Shown in pieces: positions 12,651 to 24,306 of a stretch of 64,000 bases of DNA (position 1 is its first letter; the number at the start of each line of letters is the position of its first letter). The stretch is from NCBI GenBank assembly GCA_003508835.1, contig PUFA01000171.1, positions 2,732,501 through 2,796,500 of the forward strand. The letters are read 5' to 3'. This DNA comes from Eonycteris spelaea (taxonomy: Eukaryota > Chordata > Mammalia > Chiroptera > Pteropodidae). A program made the translations under genes and the position numbers. Under the pieces are notes generated by a model. The model was given only the letters and a program-made list of their open reading frames with translations. It was not told where the DNA came from and did not search any database.

Positions 12651-12777
12651 ATTCAGAATGCAGGAATGGTGGCGGATGCGTGCAGAAGCAAGCAAATAAT
12701 TAGCACACACTGTTGTTTCTACTACTCAGCATTCGTTCTGGTCCTTTCCTGTTCGACTCTTCTCGTGCTTCTACACA

Positions 12778-15088
12778 TTTTCTTTTTAAGCACTTTATTG
12801 ACATCATCTTTTGTGTGTGTGTGTGATAAAAAACATAATATGACTGTCTTAACCATTTTTAAGTGTTCAGTTCCCATTGGGTCAGTTGTGTTAAGTATAT
12901 TCACATGGTTGTGTAACAGATTTCTACAACTTTTTCAGCTTGCAAAAGTAAAACTCTATATCCATTGAACGACTCATCGTTTCCCTTCCCCTGACCACTG
13001 CTACTGCTATTCTTTCTGTTCCTGTGAATTTGACTACTTTAGATACCCTATAAGAGTGGAATATGTTATTGTCTTTTTGTGACTGGCTTATTTCACTTAG
13101 CATAAGCATCATCGGGGTTCACCTATGCTGTCGCTTGTGTCAGGATTTCCTTCCTTTTGAAGGCTGAATGATATTCCACTGCATGTATAGACCATATTTT
13201 GCTTATCCATGCCTCCATTGATGGACACGGATTGCTTCCACATTTTAGCTATTGTGAATAATGTTACTATGGACATGGGTATTCAAATATCTCTTTGAGA
13301 CCTTGCTTTCAATTCTTTTGGGTCTATACTCAGGAGTGGAATTGCTAAATTGTATGATAATTCTATTTTTAATTTTTGAGGAACTGCCATACGATTGTCA
13401 ACAGTGGTAATACTATTTTATATTCCCATGAACAGGCGCAGGGTTTCAGTTTCTCCACATCCTTATCAACTCTTGTTATTTTCTTCTGTTAGTTATTTAT
13501 TTGATAATAGCCATCATAAAGGGGTGTGAGGTGGTAGTACTGAAGAGGAATTTTCATTCAAAAAGCTAATCAGCTCTCTGTTCTGCTTCTGTAAATATGC
13601 TTGCTACATGGGCCATACTCGAAATTGACAAAGACTCACCTTCCCTTTTGTTCGATGTGTCTAAGCAACAAATGTAATTGTACCACCTAGCAACTCCTGC
13701 CGCTTTGTAATGGTCTGAGGACAAATTAATCAATCAGGCCATGCCAAAAAGGGTCCATATAAGGAATGTTGCAACTCTCCACGTGCTGCTTGGTTTCTCA
13801 ACGGTCTGATTTTGGACCTCTTCTGCAACAGTATCTCATAGTTTTGATCTGCATTTTCCTGGTTATCAGTGAGCCTGAACATCTGTTCATCAGCTATTGG
13901 CCATTTATGTATCTTTGGAGAAATGTCTATTCAAGTTCTTTGCCCATTTTAGATTGAATTGTTTCTTGTTGATGTTATTGAGTTTCAGGAGTTCTCTATA
14001 TATCCTGGTATGAATCCCTTATCAGATAATATTTACAAGTATTTTCTTTCATTCTGTGGATTGCCTTTTTACTCTGTGGATAGTGTCCTCTGCTGGATAA
14101 AAGGTTTTCATTTTGATGGAGTCCAATTTGCTAATATTTTTGCTTTTGTTTCCTGGGCCTTTGGTGTCATATCTAAGAAATCATTGCCAAATTCAGTGTT
14201 GTGAAGCTTTTGCCTTATGTTTTCTTCTAAAAGTTTTAGAGAGTTAGGTCTTACATTTAGGTCTGTGGTTCATTTTGAGTTAATTTGTGGATATGATTTT
14301 GTGTTTGTTAGGTAAAGGTCCAGCTTTATTCTTTCACATTGGATATGCAGTTCCCCTGGCACTATTTGTTGAAAGGTAGTTCTTTCCCGCACTGAATGGT
14401 CTTGGTGCTCTCATCAAAAACCATTTGGCCCTATATGTGAGGGTTCATTTATGGGGTCTCTTTTCTGTTCCATTGGCCTATATGTCTATCTGTCATTATG
14501 CCAGTACCATAAAGTTTTGATTACTGCAGCTTTGTAGTAAGTTTTAAAATCAGGAAGTGTAAGACCTCCTGCTTTTTACCCCTAAGATTGTTTTAGCTAT
14601 TTGGGGTCCTTTGAAATTTCATATACATTTTAGGATGAGTTTTTCTGTTTCTGCAAAAAAATGTCATTGGTATTTTTGTAGGGATTGTATTGGGTCTATA
14701 GATCACTTTGGGTAGTATGGACTTTTTAATATTAAGTCTCCTAATCCATGAACATGGAACATCTTTTCATTTACTTATGCCTTTAATTTCTTTCAGCATT
14801 GTTTTGTAGTTTCATTGTATAAATTTTGCACTTCTTTAGTTAAATTCCTAACTATTTTATTTCTTTATATGCTATCGTAAGTGAAGTTATTTTTATTATT
14901 TTCTTTTCAAGTTGGTCCTTGTGAGTATAGAGATGCAACTCATTTTTGTGTGTTGAAGTTCATATCCTGTTACTTTGCTGAATTTATTTATTAGTTCTAA
15001 AAGTTTTTTGTGGAATCTTAAGTTTTCTACATGTAAGATTATCATCTATAGTTTTACTTCCTCTTTCCAATTTAGATGGCTTTTATTT

Positions 15089-15121
<33 letters not shown>

Positions 15122-17950
15122 TTTTGCAGGGGGAGGGGGACTAATATCCTGGCTAGAACTTCTATTACTGTGATGAATAGAAGAGGTAAAAGTAAGCATC
15201 CTCCCCTTATTCCTGATCTTAAAAGAAAAGCTGTCGGTATTTTACCATTGAATATGATATTCACTGTGTGTTTCTCATATGGCTTATATTATGTTGAAGT
15301 AGTTTTCTTTTATTCCTAGTTTGTTGAGTTTTTCTTATCATGAAAGGGTGTTGGATTTTGTCAAATGTTTTTTCTGCATCAATTGAAGTGATCATGTGAG
15401 GTTTTTTTTCTTTATTCTATTAATGTGGGTATGCCCTTGGTAGATTTTTGTATAATGAATCATCCTTGCATCTCAGAAATTAATCTCACTTGGTCATGGT
15501 GTATAATCCTTTTAATATGCTGCTGAATCCAGTTTGCTGGTATATATGCACGTGTTCATTAGGGATGTTGATCTATAGTTTTTTTGTAGTGTCTTTGTCC
15601 GGCTTTGGTACCAGGTAATGCAGTCTTCATAAAATGACTTTGGAAGTGTACCCACCTCTCCTGAGAATTTTAAAAGACTTTGAGAAGAATTGGTTTAATT
15701 CTTCTTTAAATGTTTGGTAGCATTCACCAGTGAAGCCACCAAGTCCAGGGGTTTTCTCTTTTGGGAGACTTTATTATTGATTCAATCTCCTTACTAGTTA
15801 TAGGTCTATTCAGATTTTCTGTTTCTTTGTGTTTTAGTCTTGGTAGCTTTTGTGTTTCTCAGAATTTATCTATTTCATCTGGTTATCCAATTCGTTGGCA
15901 TACAATTGGTCATAGTACTCTCCTATAATCCTTTTATTTCTGTAGAATCAGCAGTAATGTCTTCACTTACTTTTCTGGGTATAGTAATTTGTCTTTTTTT
16001 TCTTAGTTCATCTAGCTAAATGTTTGTTGATATGGTTGATCTTTTCAAAGAATCAACTTTTGGTTTCATTAATCTTCTTTATTTTCTTTCTTTTCTGTAT
16101 TTCACTTTTCTCTTCTCTGATCTTTACTTCCTTCCTTTTGCTAACTTTGGGCTTAGTTAATTCTTTTTCTAGTTCTTTAAGTTGTAAAGTTAGGAGGTTG
16201 GTTGAGTTTTGTTTGTTTTTGTTTTTAGTGCAAGCATTAGAGATATAAATTCCCCCTTTAGTACTGCTTTTGCTGCATCCTATTAGTTTGGGTATGTTGT
16301 GTTTTCCTTTTTCATTTATCTCTAAGTATTTTCTAATGTCTCTAGTGATTTCTTTTTTGATTCATTGGTGGTTAAAATGTATTGTTTAATTTCCACGTAT
16401 TTGTGAAATTTCAAGTTTTACTTCTTTCATTTCTGAGTTAATCCTGTTATGATCAGAGAAGATACTTCGACATCTGTATTGCCCACTGCGCCTTCCTCTC
16501 TAACTCTGATTATCTGTTGATAACCTTATTAAGGATCCCTTGTGTGTGACAAATCGCTTCTCTCTTTTTCAAATTCTCTCTTTGTCTTTTGAAAGTCTGA
16601 GTATAATGTGCTTCAGTTTGGGTCTTTTTGAGTTCATCTTTCTGAGTTCATTGATCTTCTTGGGTATTTGTATTTATGTCTTTCTTCAAATTTGGGAAGT
16701 TCTCTCTACCTCTTTCTTTCCTCTCTCTTTTCTGGGACTCCCACAATGCATATATGGACCCACGGGTCCCTTAAGCTCTGTTCATGTTTCTTTAGTCTTC
16801 TTTCTTTCTGTTCCTCAGCCTCAATAATTTTCCTCAGCCTCGATAATTAATTCCTATTGTCACCCTTTCTCCTGCCTGTTCAAATATGCCTTTACATACC
16901 TCTAGTTAATGTTTAATTTGTTATTGTACTTCTCAGCTCTAGAATTTCTTTTTTGGTTTTCTATTTATTGAAATTTTCATTTTGATTATAAATCATTTTC
17001 TCTACTTTCTCCATATCTTCCTTTAGTTCTTTGAGCATCTTTATGACGGTTGTTTTAAAGTCCTCTTCTAGTTGATCTGCTATCAGGTCTTTTTAAGGAA
17101 CTGCATCTGTTGATTGTTGTTGTTTTTTCTTCAAATGGGCCATACTTTCCTATTTCTTTGTACGACTTACAATATTTTTGTTGAAGGGGGATATTTAAAT
17201 GTAATAATGTGGTAACTTTAGAAATTGGATTGTCCCTCCTTCACAAGGCGTGCTGCGTATTTTATTAGTTTTGTTTTGATTCTTTTTTTAATGTTGTAGG
17301 CTGTCTCTTGCCAAGGATCAGCTTAAAGTGTAAACTTAAGGTCTTAGATCTTTTCTGAGCCTGTACCTTTCCTTGAGCATGCATGGTCACATTCTAACTT
17401 TACCTGTAAAAGCAGTTGCTTTTGAAAGTCTTTCATGTCTGGCTCCCAGAAGAGGGGGAAGAAAGAGAAAAGTGAAGAGAGGACAGGACACGGGCCCTTT
17501 AAATTCCCTGGAAGTCACTTCAGCCATAGGGAGAGGAGCTTGAAACAATGAGAAGGTGTGCAACACCATTGGCTGCCTGTTTCTTTGTCCACATCTTTGT
17601 GATCAGAAGGAGCAGTCATAGTCAGAGCACTGATAACTCAATTATTTGGAAGACTGGATCCTTTTTCCTCCTCATGGCTCTACAAGCTGTGTGCAGGCTG
17701 CTCTAAGAACAGGCACACAGCTGTCTGCCATGTGGCTGGGGGTGGGGTAGCTGCTACTATGCTAAAAGCTAACTTTGACCAAACTTAATCACAATTTATC
17801 TTCTAAGCCTTTCCCCAGGAAGTTGCAATGATTTTAACAGACTCCAGTAGTTCTAAAATAGTTACACAGATCAACAACTCTGCCAGTGTAATTGTTGTCT
17901 AGGGGGAAGACAGATTCCTGTGCTTTTTCCTCTGTCATCTTTCCAGAATC
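12778..17950 (-). mobile_element. Old L1, near full-span but internally deleted (L1 copy 1)
   Basis: Read on the minus strand, this runs from an L1 5' end near 17950 through 5' UTR-type sequence (about 16470-17950), then ORF2 reverse transcriptase and C-terminal sequence, to the 3' UTR at 12778. The plus strand shows standard antisense L1 landmarks in order: ACTTAGCATAAGCATC, TGGGTCTATACTCAGG, AACCATTTGGCCCTATATGT and TTATGATCAGAGAAGATACT. Near 16465 it jumps directly to 5'-region sequence, so the endonuclease and ORF1 are missing. Many stops and frameshifts make it dead. An LTR-like element of about 290 bp interrupts it at 13541. Confidence 0.88.
13541..13830 (+). mobile_element. LTR-like insertion inside L1 copy 1 (probable solo LTR)
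   Basis: L1 text breaks off after GTGAGGTGGTA and resumes with GTATCTCATAG. The intervening ~290 bp is foreign and starts TG (13541) and ends CA (13830). A TATA-like CCATATAAGG lies at about 13756. GTAC before and GTAT after may be a decayed 4-bp target duplication. A class I ERV solo LTR is the likeliest reading. No AATAAA is seen, and the family is not identified. Confidence 0.5.
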
Positions 17951-19104
17951 CTCCTCTACTTCTCACCATTTTAAACTTCAATACAACCACAATGCTGCTA
18001 TATAACAGGATGGAACTCTTCTTTATACAAATATGCTTCTTTCACCAATGCATTTCTTAATACTGTGGTGAAAGGAATGTCTTCCGGACTCTTCAAGGCA
18101 AGGGTATGGTCGGAGTGGCTAGGCGTTTGCACATTCTGGATCCATTCCAAATTCCCACCTCTAGGATTCTCCAGATTTTTTTGCCTATGCTGTGCTACGC
18201 AGTATGTTCACCACTAGCATCATCAACACTTAAAATGATAATTTTTAAAAGCATATCAAACAATGAAACAAATTAAAAAAGAAAAAAGTATTGGACAGCA
18301 TTCTGCAACTCCTTTGGTATTTGCTATCTCTTATTTGAAGCATGTCCTGCACTCTTCCATCTGGGCTTTGTTGGGCTAGAACTCGATACAGTGATCTGTG
18401 GTTAGGATGGGCTTTGTAGGGACTAATTATCCTCTTCTACAGCAACTGCCACAAGTGAAGTCATGTAAAGGTCTTTATGCAGATACAGTTGATTGTCTCT
18501 GTTGGGTGTTAAATCGACAAGTGGACAAGAGGAGGACTTCTGCTAGCTAGGAAAGTACAGGGGTTGGAGAAAGTTTGCAGCCTCATCTCTGCACAAATAT
18601 CACCATCCATGGTCTCCTTTCCAGCCAGGGATTTATATTAGCATAAAATACCTGATAGGACTATACATTTAACTAATGTTGCAACTTTGCGACCTGTATT
18701 ATTAAGTCTTGGACCTGATTCTAGCCACGTCTGCCTTATGGCTTCAGGGCTATGGAATGTGGCTACATAGCTTAAGGTTTTGTGTTAGAAGTTTGAGGTC
18801 TTAGATTTATCTTTTTCTTTGTGTACACTCTTTAGGGCAGTTAGGAGTATCCATATCATGTAATAATTTATCATTATTATAATGCCAAGTTCATTAGATA
18901 CTCGACCAAAGCCTTGTCTTCACCCTATACTATATCTCAAGAAACCACAGCTTAGAGTTTAAATGATTATGATGCCACTGCATGACACAACTTATTAGTG
19001 TTCATTTCTTGCTTGTAAGGAGGTCTTCATTGCATTCATGGTCAAATAGATAACAACCCAATCCAGAGTCCTGTGTTGAATATTAGTTTTCTGTGACTAT
19101 TCTT
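17951..19104. other. Anonymous intergenic DNA
   Basis: No gene or clear repeat is seen. 18703-18765 is the partner of the segment near 10022. A short CpG-containing tract lies at 18080-18130. Confidence 0.4.
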
Positions 19105-19680
19105 GGAACTAAGAACTGTATCAGTAAGGAGCCATTCGGAAAAATAGAAACCACTCTGGATATCACAAACTAAAGAATTTAGTGCAGTATATTGTTTACA
19201 CAGGTAATGGAAGAACTGGAAGCAAAATAAGAAGCTGTCAAGGCAATTCTGAAATTAGGAAAAGCAGGAAACTGCTATCACCATCTGGGTGGATGAAGTG
19301 TAGAGAGGATGCATTTCCCAGCACTCAGAACTGAGCCATCTAGTGGAGCTGGAACCTCTCAGTGGCTATCTTGTGAGATCTGAAATACCTAGGAATCATT
19401 ATCTCATGGGAACTTGTATTAGGAGGAAACAGATCCACTTCCGGAGATGGCACCAAAGCAGAGTAAAAGAGAGAAATCCCCAGTTTCTTCTCTTTTCCCA
19501 CTCCCAAGGAATCCAGCAAGTCTTCCCATTTGCCAAAACTACTCAGAAGCCACTCGTCAAGGGGCCCTAATAAATGTAGGCCCTGAGATACAGGCAGAAC
19601 CGGGAAAGATGACAATGAATCTGACAGCAAGCAGCAAATGAAGAGCAAAAGAAATATATCTTTTTTTGTAATTATGTATA
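19105..19680 (+). repeat. Unclassified old interspersed repeat
   Basis: Phrases such as GGAACTGGAAGC-like tracts, CATCTAGTGGAGCTGGAACC and CACTTCCGGAGATGGCACC, and the late ATGAATCTGACAGCAAGCAG, have the texture of a mammalian dispersed element. Opposing open frames of up to 135 aa inside it have no recognisable product. Confidence 0.35.
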
Positions 19681-19689
19681 CACTTGGTG

Positions 19690-20920
19690 CTGTGGATGGA
19701 TTTATAGAGATGATATGGTACAGACCTTGTTTCAGAAAAGTTTGCAAATATATAAATATATCTATATGTCATTAGTAGTAACAACATGAATGTCAGACAA
19801 ACCTTACATAATCCTAGCATTATTTCCTGGTAGGGCTACCTACATAGTTTTTATATATAGAAGAAATCATCATAGATATCATCTTATGAGAGGTATGAAA
19901 TTACTTAAAGTAGAAAACTTGTAAATAAGGTTCTACCTAAGTACTTCCTTATTTTGACTACTTTATTCAAAATTTAGCTGTTAATTGAGAAAAGAAACCC
20001 AAATAACAACATATACCTTACCTCTATAAGCTTGACTTTCTTTAGTGATTTGCAGCCATACCCAAGATGATTTAAGTTAAATAGACCACAAATGATGTGT
20101 GAAAATGAGAAACTAAACATTGAGAGAAAATAGTGTGGAGAATATTGCTTTAAAATATTTATTTCCATGGAAACTTTAATCTTTATTTTTAATATTTCCA
20201 CATCTATAAACAGTTCTATGGGGAAAAAGGGAACCCCCTTCTTCTATTTAACAGTCTTATTCTAAGCCACAAATATTACCCAACTTTTTGCTTATGCCCT
20301 TAATAGTTTGTGAACTGTACTTACCAAAATTCATAAATAGTTTGAAAGTTTGGCAAATATACATCCTATATCAAGCTTTGAAACAACAAAAAAAAGGACT
20401 TTATATTTTGAATGTGTGAATTTTCTCTACCTGTGATCAGGAAGTTAGATTCAGGCATTGACCAGTGATCCATGGAGCATGTTTCATCCCCCCCAGTGGA
20501 AGGAGGAAAGATTTGTTAGAGAGGCTGACAAATATGAGAATGTGCTACTTCTTTTAACCCTCCAGACTGGGTTTCTCCTCAACACAACTGGCCTAACAGT
20601 TGTTTCTAAAGTATCTTGAATGCTATACTCAGGACCAGGCTGTCATTTTTCCGTGGTAATGCCTTGCCTTAGAACTAAGGTATACTTTGGTAATCACCAT
20701 AAACTTTTGACTTTACAAACTCAACACTTACAAACCATGTGACATTGAATACAGGATTCCGTATGAAAAAAGGCAAACGATGAATATTCTATCCTGTGCA
20801 GGCCACCTCGTAGGCATACTTAAAAAGGCATAGAGTCATTAAGAAATGTGTAGGGTAAATTAAGGAGGTGAGAGGATACAAAAGCTATGTTCTTTTTGCA
20901 ACTTTCTATGTTTGGGGTGG
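19690..20920. other. Anonymous AT-rich intergenic DNA
   Basis: No gene, RNA gene or named repeat is recognised. Confidence 0.4.
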
Positions 20921-20924
20921 AGCA

Positions 20925-20985
20925 GTATTTTTAAACTTTGCACAGTGCCTTCAATAAAGGTTTATTAAATGGATTAATTAAAGAA
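20925..20985 (+). mobile_element. Short L2 3' end
   Basis: The segment GCACAGTGCCTTCAATAAAG followed by TTTATTAAATGGATTAA is close to the sense 3' end of L2. Confidence 0.5.
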
Positions 20986-20989
20986 GACT

Positions 20990-23160
20990 TCGAAATATGA
21001 CAGCTCTTGAAATATTTAAAAATTGTTATCGTATGGTAGAGAAATTAGTGATGGAGCCTCTCTTTACTTCACAACCAGGCTTTTTTTCTTAGCTTCCTCT
21101 CCTTAAAGACACACAGAAGAATAAACTAATCAAGTGTAGGGACTCGTAACGTGGAAAACTTATCAAAGAATTAATTAAACCTTGTACCTCTCTTCTGTAC
21201 ACTTCCTCTTCCAAACCCAAGCCACAATGCATCGGCTTTGCTATTGACCTACACTGACCATCTCTTTTTCTCCAATGGTATGTATGGGAATCCCCAAGAC
21301 CTGATTACATTCTGATTACAAATGGAATGACGGAAATGGCTTTTTGTCTGTCAGGGCTGAACTGCGTTTTAATCACCTGCTGTCTAAATACGTATTAAAG
21401 TAGCTTATCCAAGTAGATGCCATTGTCTACCCATGGAAATACTCAGCTGTCGGGAGGGACAAGTGTTATGTCATTTGGGCTCTCAGTATCACTTGTCCTA
21501 GCTTGAAAACAAATGCCGGAGAGAGAAATAAGAAATTCTCTCCGGATATGTGCCAAAGTCCTGAGAGTGCTTAATACTGTAGTTCTAAAAATCAGGTATA
21601 ATATTTACTTGCCCATTTGCCAGAATTAAGCAATTACTATTCAAAATTTCGATCTTGTCTGTCTGGAACTGCAGAGGCGGGACTGTCATCTAATGGACTT
21701 GTGTACTCGGGCAGCCAGTTCTTCTCTAGTGACAGCACCTGTGTCTTCACAGATAGGAGGAGGAGAGGCTCGGTGAAAAGATGAAATGGGAAAAGTGTTT
21801 GTTCTACTTTTCTGCTCCCCTCATCTGTGACTCAGGTGCCGAGAAGAGGGGCTGGGATGACTTTGAGACAAACGAGAGAAAAAGAAGAAAAGAAATGAAA
21901 GGATCGATTTTTCTATGGTGATGGTGTTGAAGAATTAGTAGTAAAAAAAGAGTTCCAGGAATTGGTGGGAGCAATCAAAATGGTTTATCCCACCTGTCAG
22001 CTGTGGGTTTATACTGGTTAACAAATTGTTCCTACAGCACAGCTATTGTATTTGCATTGATTTCTTGTTACTAGGAAAAGTAAAAGTGTTTTTTAACGTA
22101 ATAGAGTTCTCTTTTTATGCTTTTGAGAAGATATGTGCAGGACAAAATGAGGAGATGAAAATGTGTCAAAATGATTATTACTTTTTAATTCATTTTGATA
22201 TCCTACTTCTTTTCCACTTAACACTGTAACTTAAGCAATTTCCAGGTTAATAAATATACTTTGAAACCACAGAATATCAAAGCCATTCAAAATGCTTTAG
22301 TTTTGTTCTCATAGGGCTGAAATTTATGTTTAATAAATATATAAATTGCTTCTAATATTTTGCTATTATATATCACTGAAACTAACAAAATGTACCAAAA
22401 TTTTTTCTTTTCAATATCAAAACTTACTTTGCTGACACTTAGAATGAGTGGAGTTGCAGAGGAGCATTAAGCTATTATGTGGCTCAGACCTAGATATATA
22501 CGGGAGCTTGGGTTTCTATTCCACACCCACTGTTAACACCCAGAGAGCCAGGGGTTAAACTCCTAGCAGATGGTGCTGCTGCCCGTGATGCTGCGGACTG
22601 AGCATCCTAGGAATTTAAAGACGTGCTTAAACAGGGTTAATACAGGGCCTTTGGGAAGACAGCTGGTCTGTGGCAGGATTATAGTTCAGAAGGTTAGCCA
22701 CATTTCTCTGAAAACAGAGGACACATGATAGTTAGGATCAGTAAAAGCCATTTAGGGAAGGGAAAAAGCAGAGAGTTTCTATTTAGGGGGCAACTGAACA
22801 AACGGGTAGATGGTGCTAGGGTAAAACAGAGTAACTACCAAATATGGCGGGGATGAGGAAGTGAAAGAAAACAGACAGGGGTGGCAGAGCACTGCCCACA
22901 GCCTCCACTCTCAAGACGTGACTAGAGACCATGCCTCTAGCCCATTTCCCAGCTTTAAGGTTCATTGTCCTATTTGTACCAGTATGTGGATCTGAAGTAG
23001 GAGAACTTTCATTTTTCCAGCCTATTAGACATTTAACATGGCTAATTCACTTTATAAGAGGATACAGTAGGATGTTATTAAATTGGAAGAAGATATTAAT
23101 GTCTTAGAATTAAAATTTTATCAAGGACAAGTGGCTGACATCTATTGCAGCCCAAATTCT
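20990..23160. other. Anonymous intergenic DNA
   Basis: No coding region or clear transposon is found across about 2.2 kb, the longest repeat-poor stretch after the UTR. It contains a perfect 9-bp inverted repeat at 21516-21545 and is a reasonable place to look for conserved non-coding sequence. Confidence 0.45.
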
Positions 23161-23164
23161 GCAA

Positions 23165-23285
23165 AATCCCTTGAGGATTTATTCTTTATGGAGCACTGTG
23201 ATAGATGCTATAGAGGTTTGCAATGATAATAACAATAAAGACAGTCTAATCTTTCAGATAGTTTATTCTGTAATATAAGGATGGT
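23165..23285 (-). mobile_element. L2 3' fragment
   Basis: GAGCACTGTGATAGATGCTA followed by AATAAAGACAGTCTAATC resembles the antisense 3' region of L2. Confidence 0.45.
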
Positions 23286-23569
23286 AGACAGAGGAATTAG
23301 ATCCATCAGTGACTGTGATACAGGGTAACTGAGAAAACTGGTACGGAGAAAGTGGTAGGAGGTTCAGAAGTGAGCAAGAGAAAGATCAGTGAGGAAGATG
23401 GAATTTTTATGAAGGATGTGGGAAAATATGAACAAAGATGTGGGAGTGCCCTACAAGTGGAATAAGTCAACCTATTCTCAACATCAATTTCTGGCATAAA
23501 ATATTGTTCAATAAATATATTTTAATATTTAAGGACCCAATTTTTATATGGCCTACAAAATGATAGAAG

Positions 23570-23760
23570 GAAAAACCACGGGCTTTAATGCTAGATAGAC
23601 TTGAGTTCAAATCTCCATCCATTTCCTAGCTGTGTGACCTTGAACATATTGCTCAATCTCTCTGAGGATTTTCTTATCTATAAAAATAAAGAATATAAGA
23701 ATGGACTTCACAAAGTTGTTGTAAAAATTTGACAGGAAAATGTCTTAATACACTTGCTTG
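23570..23760 (+). mobile_element. MIR SINE
   Basis: The order is TTGAGTTCAAATCTCC, TAGCTGTGTGACCTTGAACA, then TCTCTGAGGATTTTC and a TAAAATAAAG zone. This is the MIR core in sense orientation. Confidence 0.8.
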
Positions 23761-23798
23761 GTAAGGGCTAGTATTCTCCTTTCCTTGCCTTCACATCT

Positions 23799-24160
23799 TT
23801 AAGGCATCCTCATCTTGACCAAGTCTCTGTAGCCACTTGCTGCCTCGTGAATAACACCAGAGGGCGATGTTATCCCATTCTTATACCAAAGGCTACCAGG
23901 AGTGAGAGTCTTCTCTGTGGACAGGATTTTTCTAAATGCCTCAGCATGGGAAGGTACAGAAACTCTATGCTCCAGAACATGAATAGGGCGGTAAGAGATA
24001 AACCATGAAGGACTTTGGAGCAGCTGCTGTGTCCCTCTGGAGGCAACAGCTGTGTATGAAGATGCCATCGGAAGGCACCATTCCAGCCATCTATTTCTGC
24101 CAGTGGGGTTGGGAGGACTTCTGGTACAATATAGTAACAAAACCTCCGATTGGGCATCTA
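23799..24160 (-). other. Anonymous segment with overlapping minus-strand ORFs
   Basis: Two overlapping open frames (113 and 95 aa) share this stretch on the minus strand. I do not recognise either product, and no domain, signal peptide or membrane pattern stands out. The stretch could be a decayed processed pseudogene or old retroelement. Its right end (24115-24157) is duplicated inside the neighbouring L1 at 25223-25265. Confidence 0.3.
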
Positions 24161-24306
24161 AATGATCTGCTTGGTTACTACTAGAAAACCATTGTGCTTA
24201 TATGATATCTACCAAAAGACTGCTGGAATTTGTTTGTGAGAGAATCAGAACTACAGTGAGCATGTGTTCCAATTTGCCTGGGACAGTTCTGGTTTATGCC
24301 TGGCAT

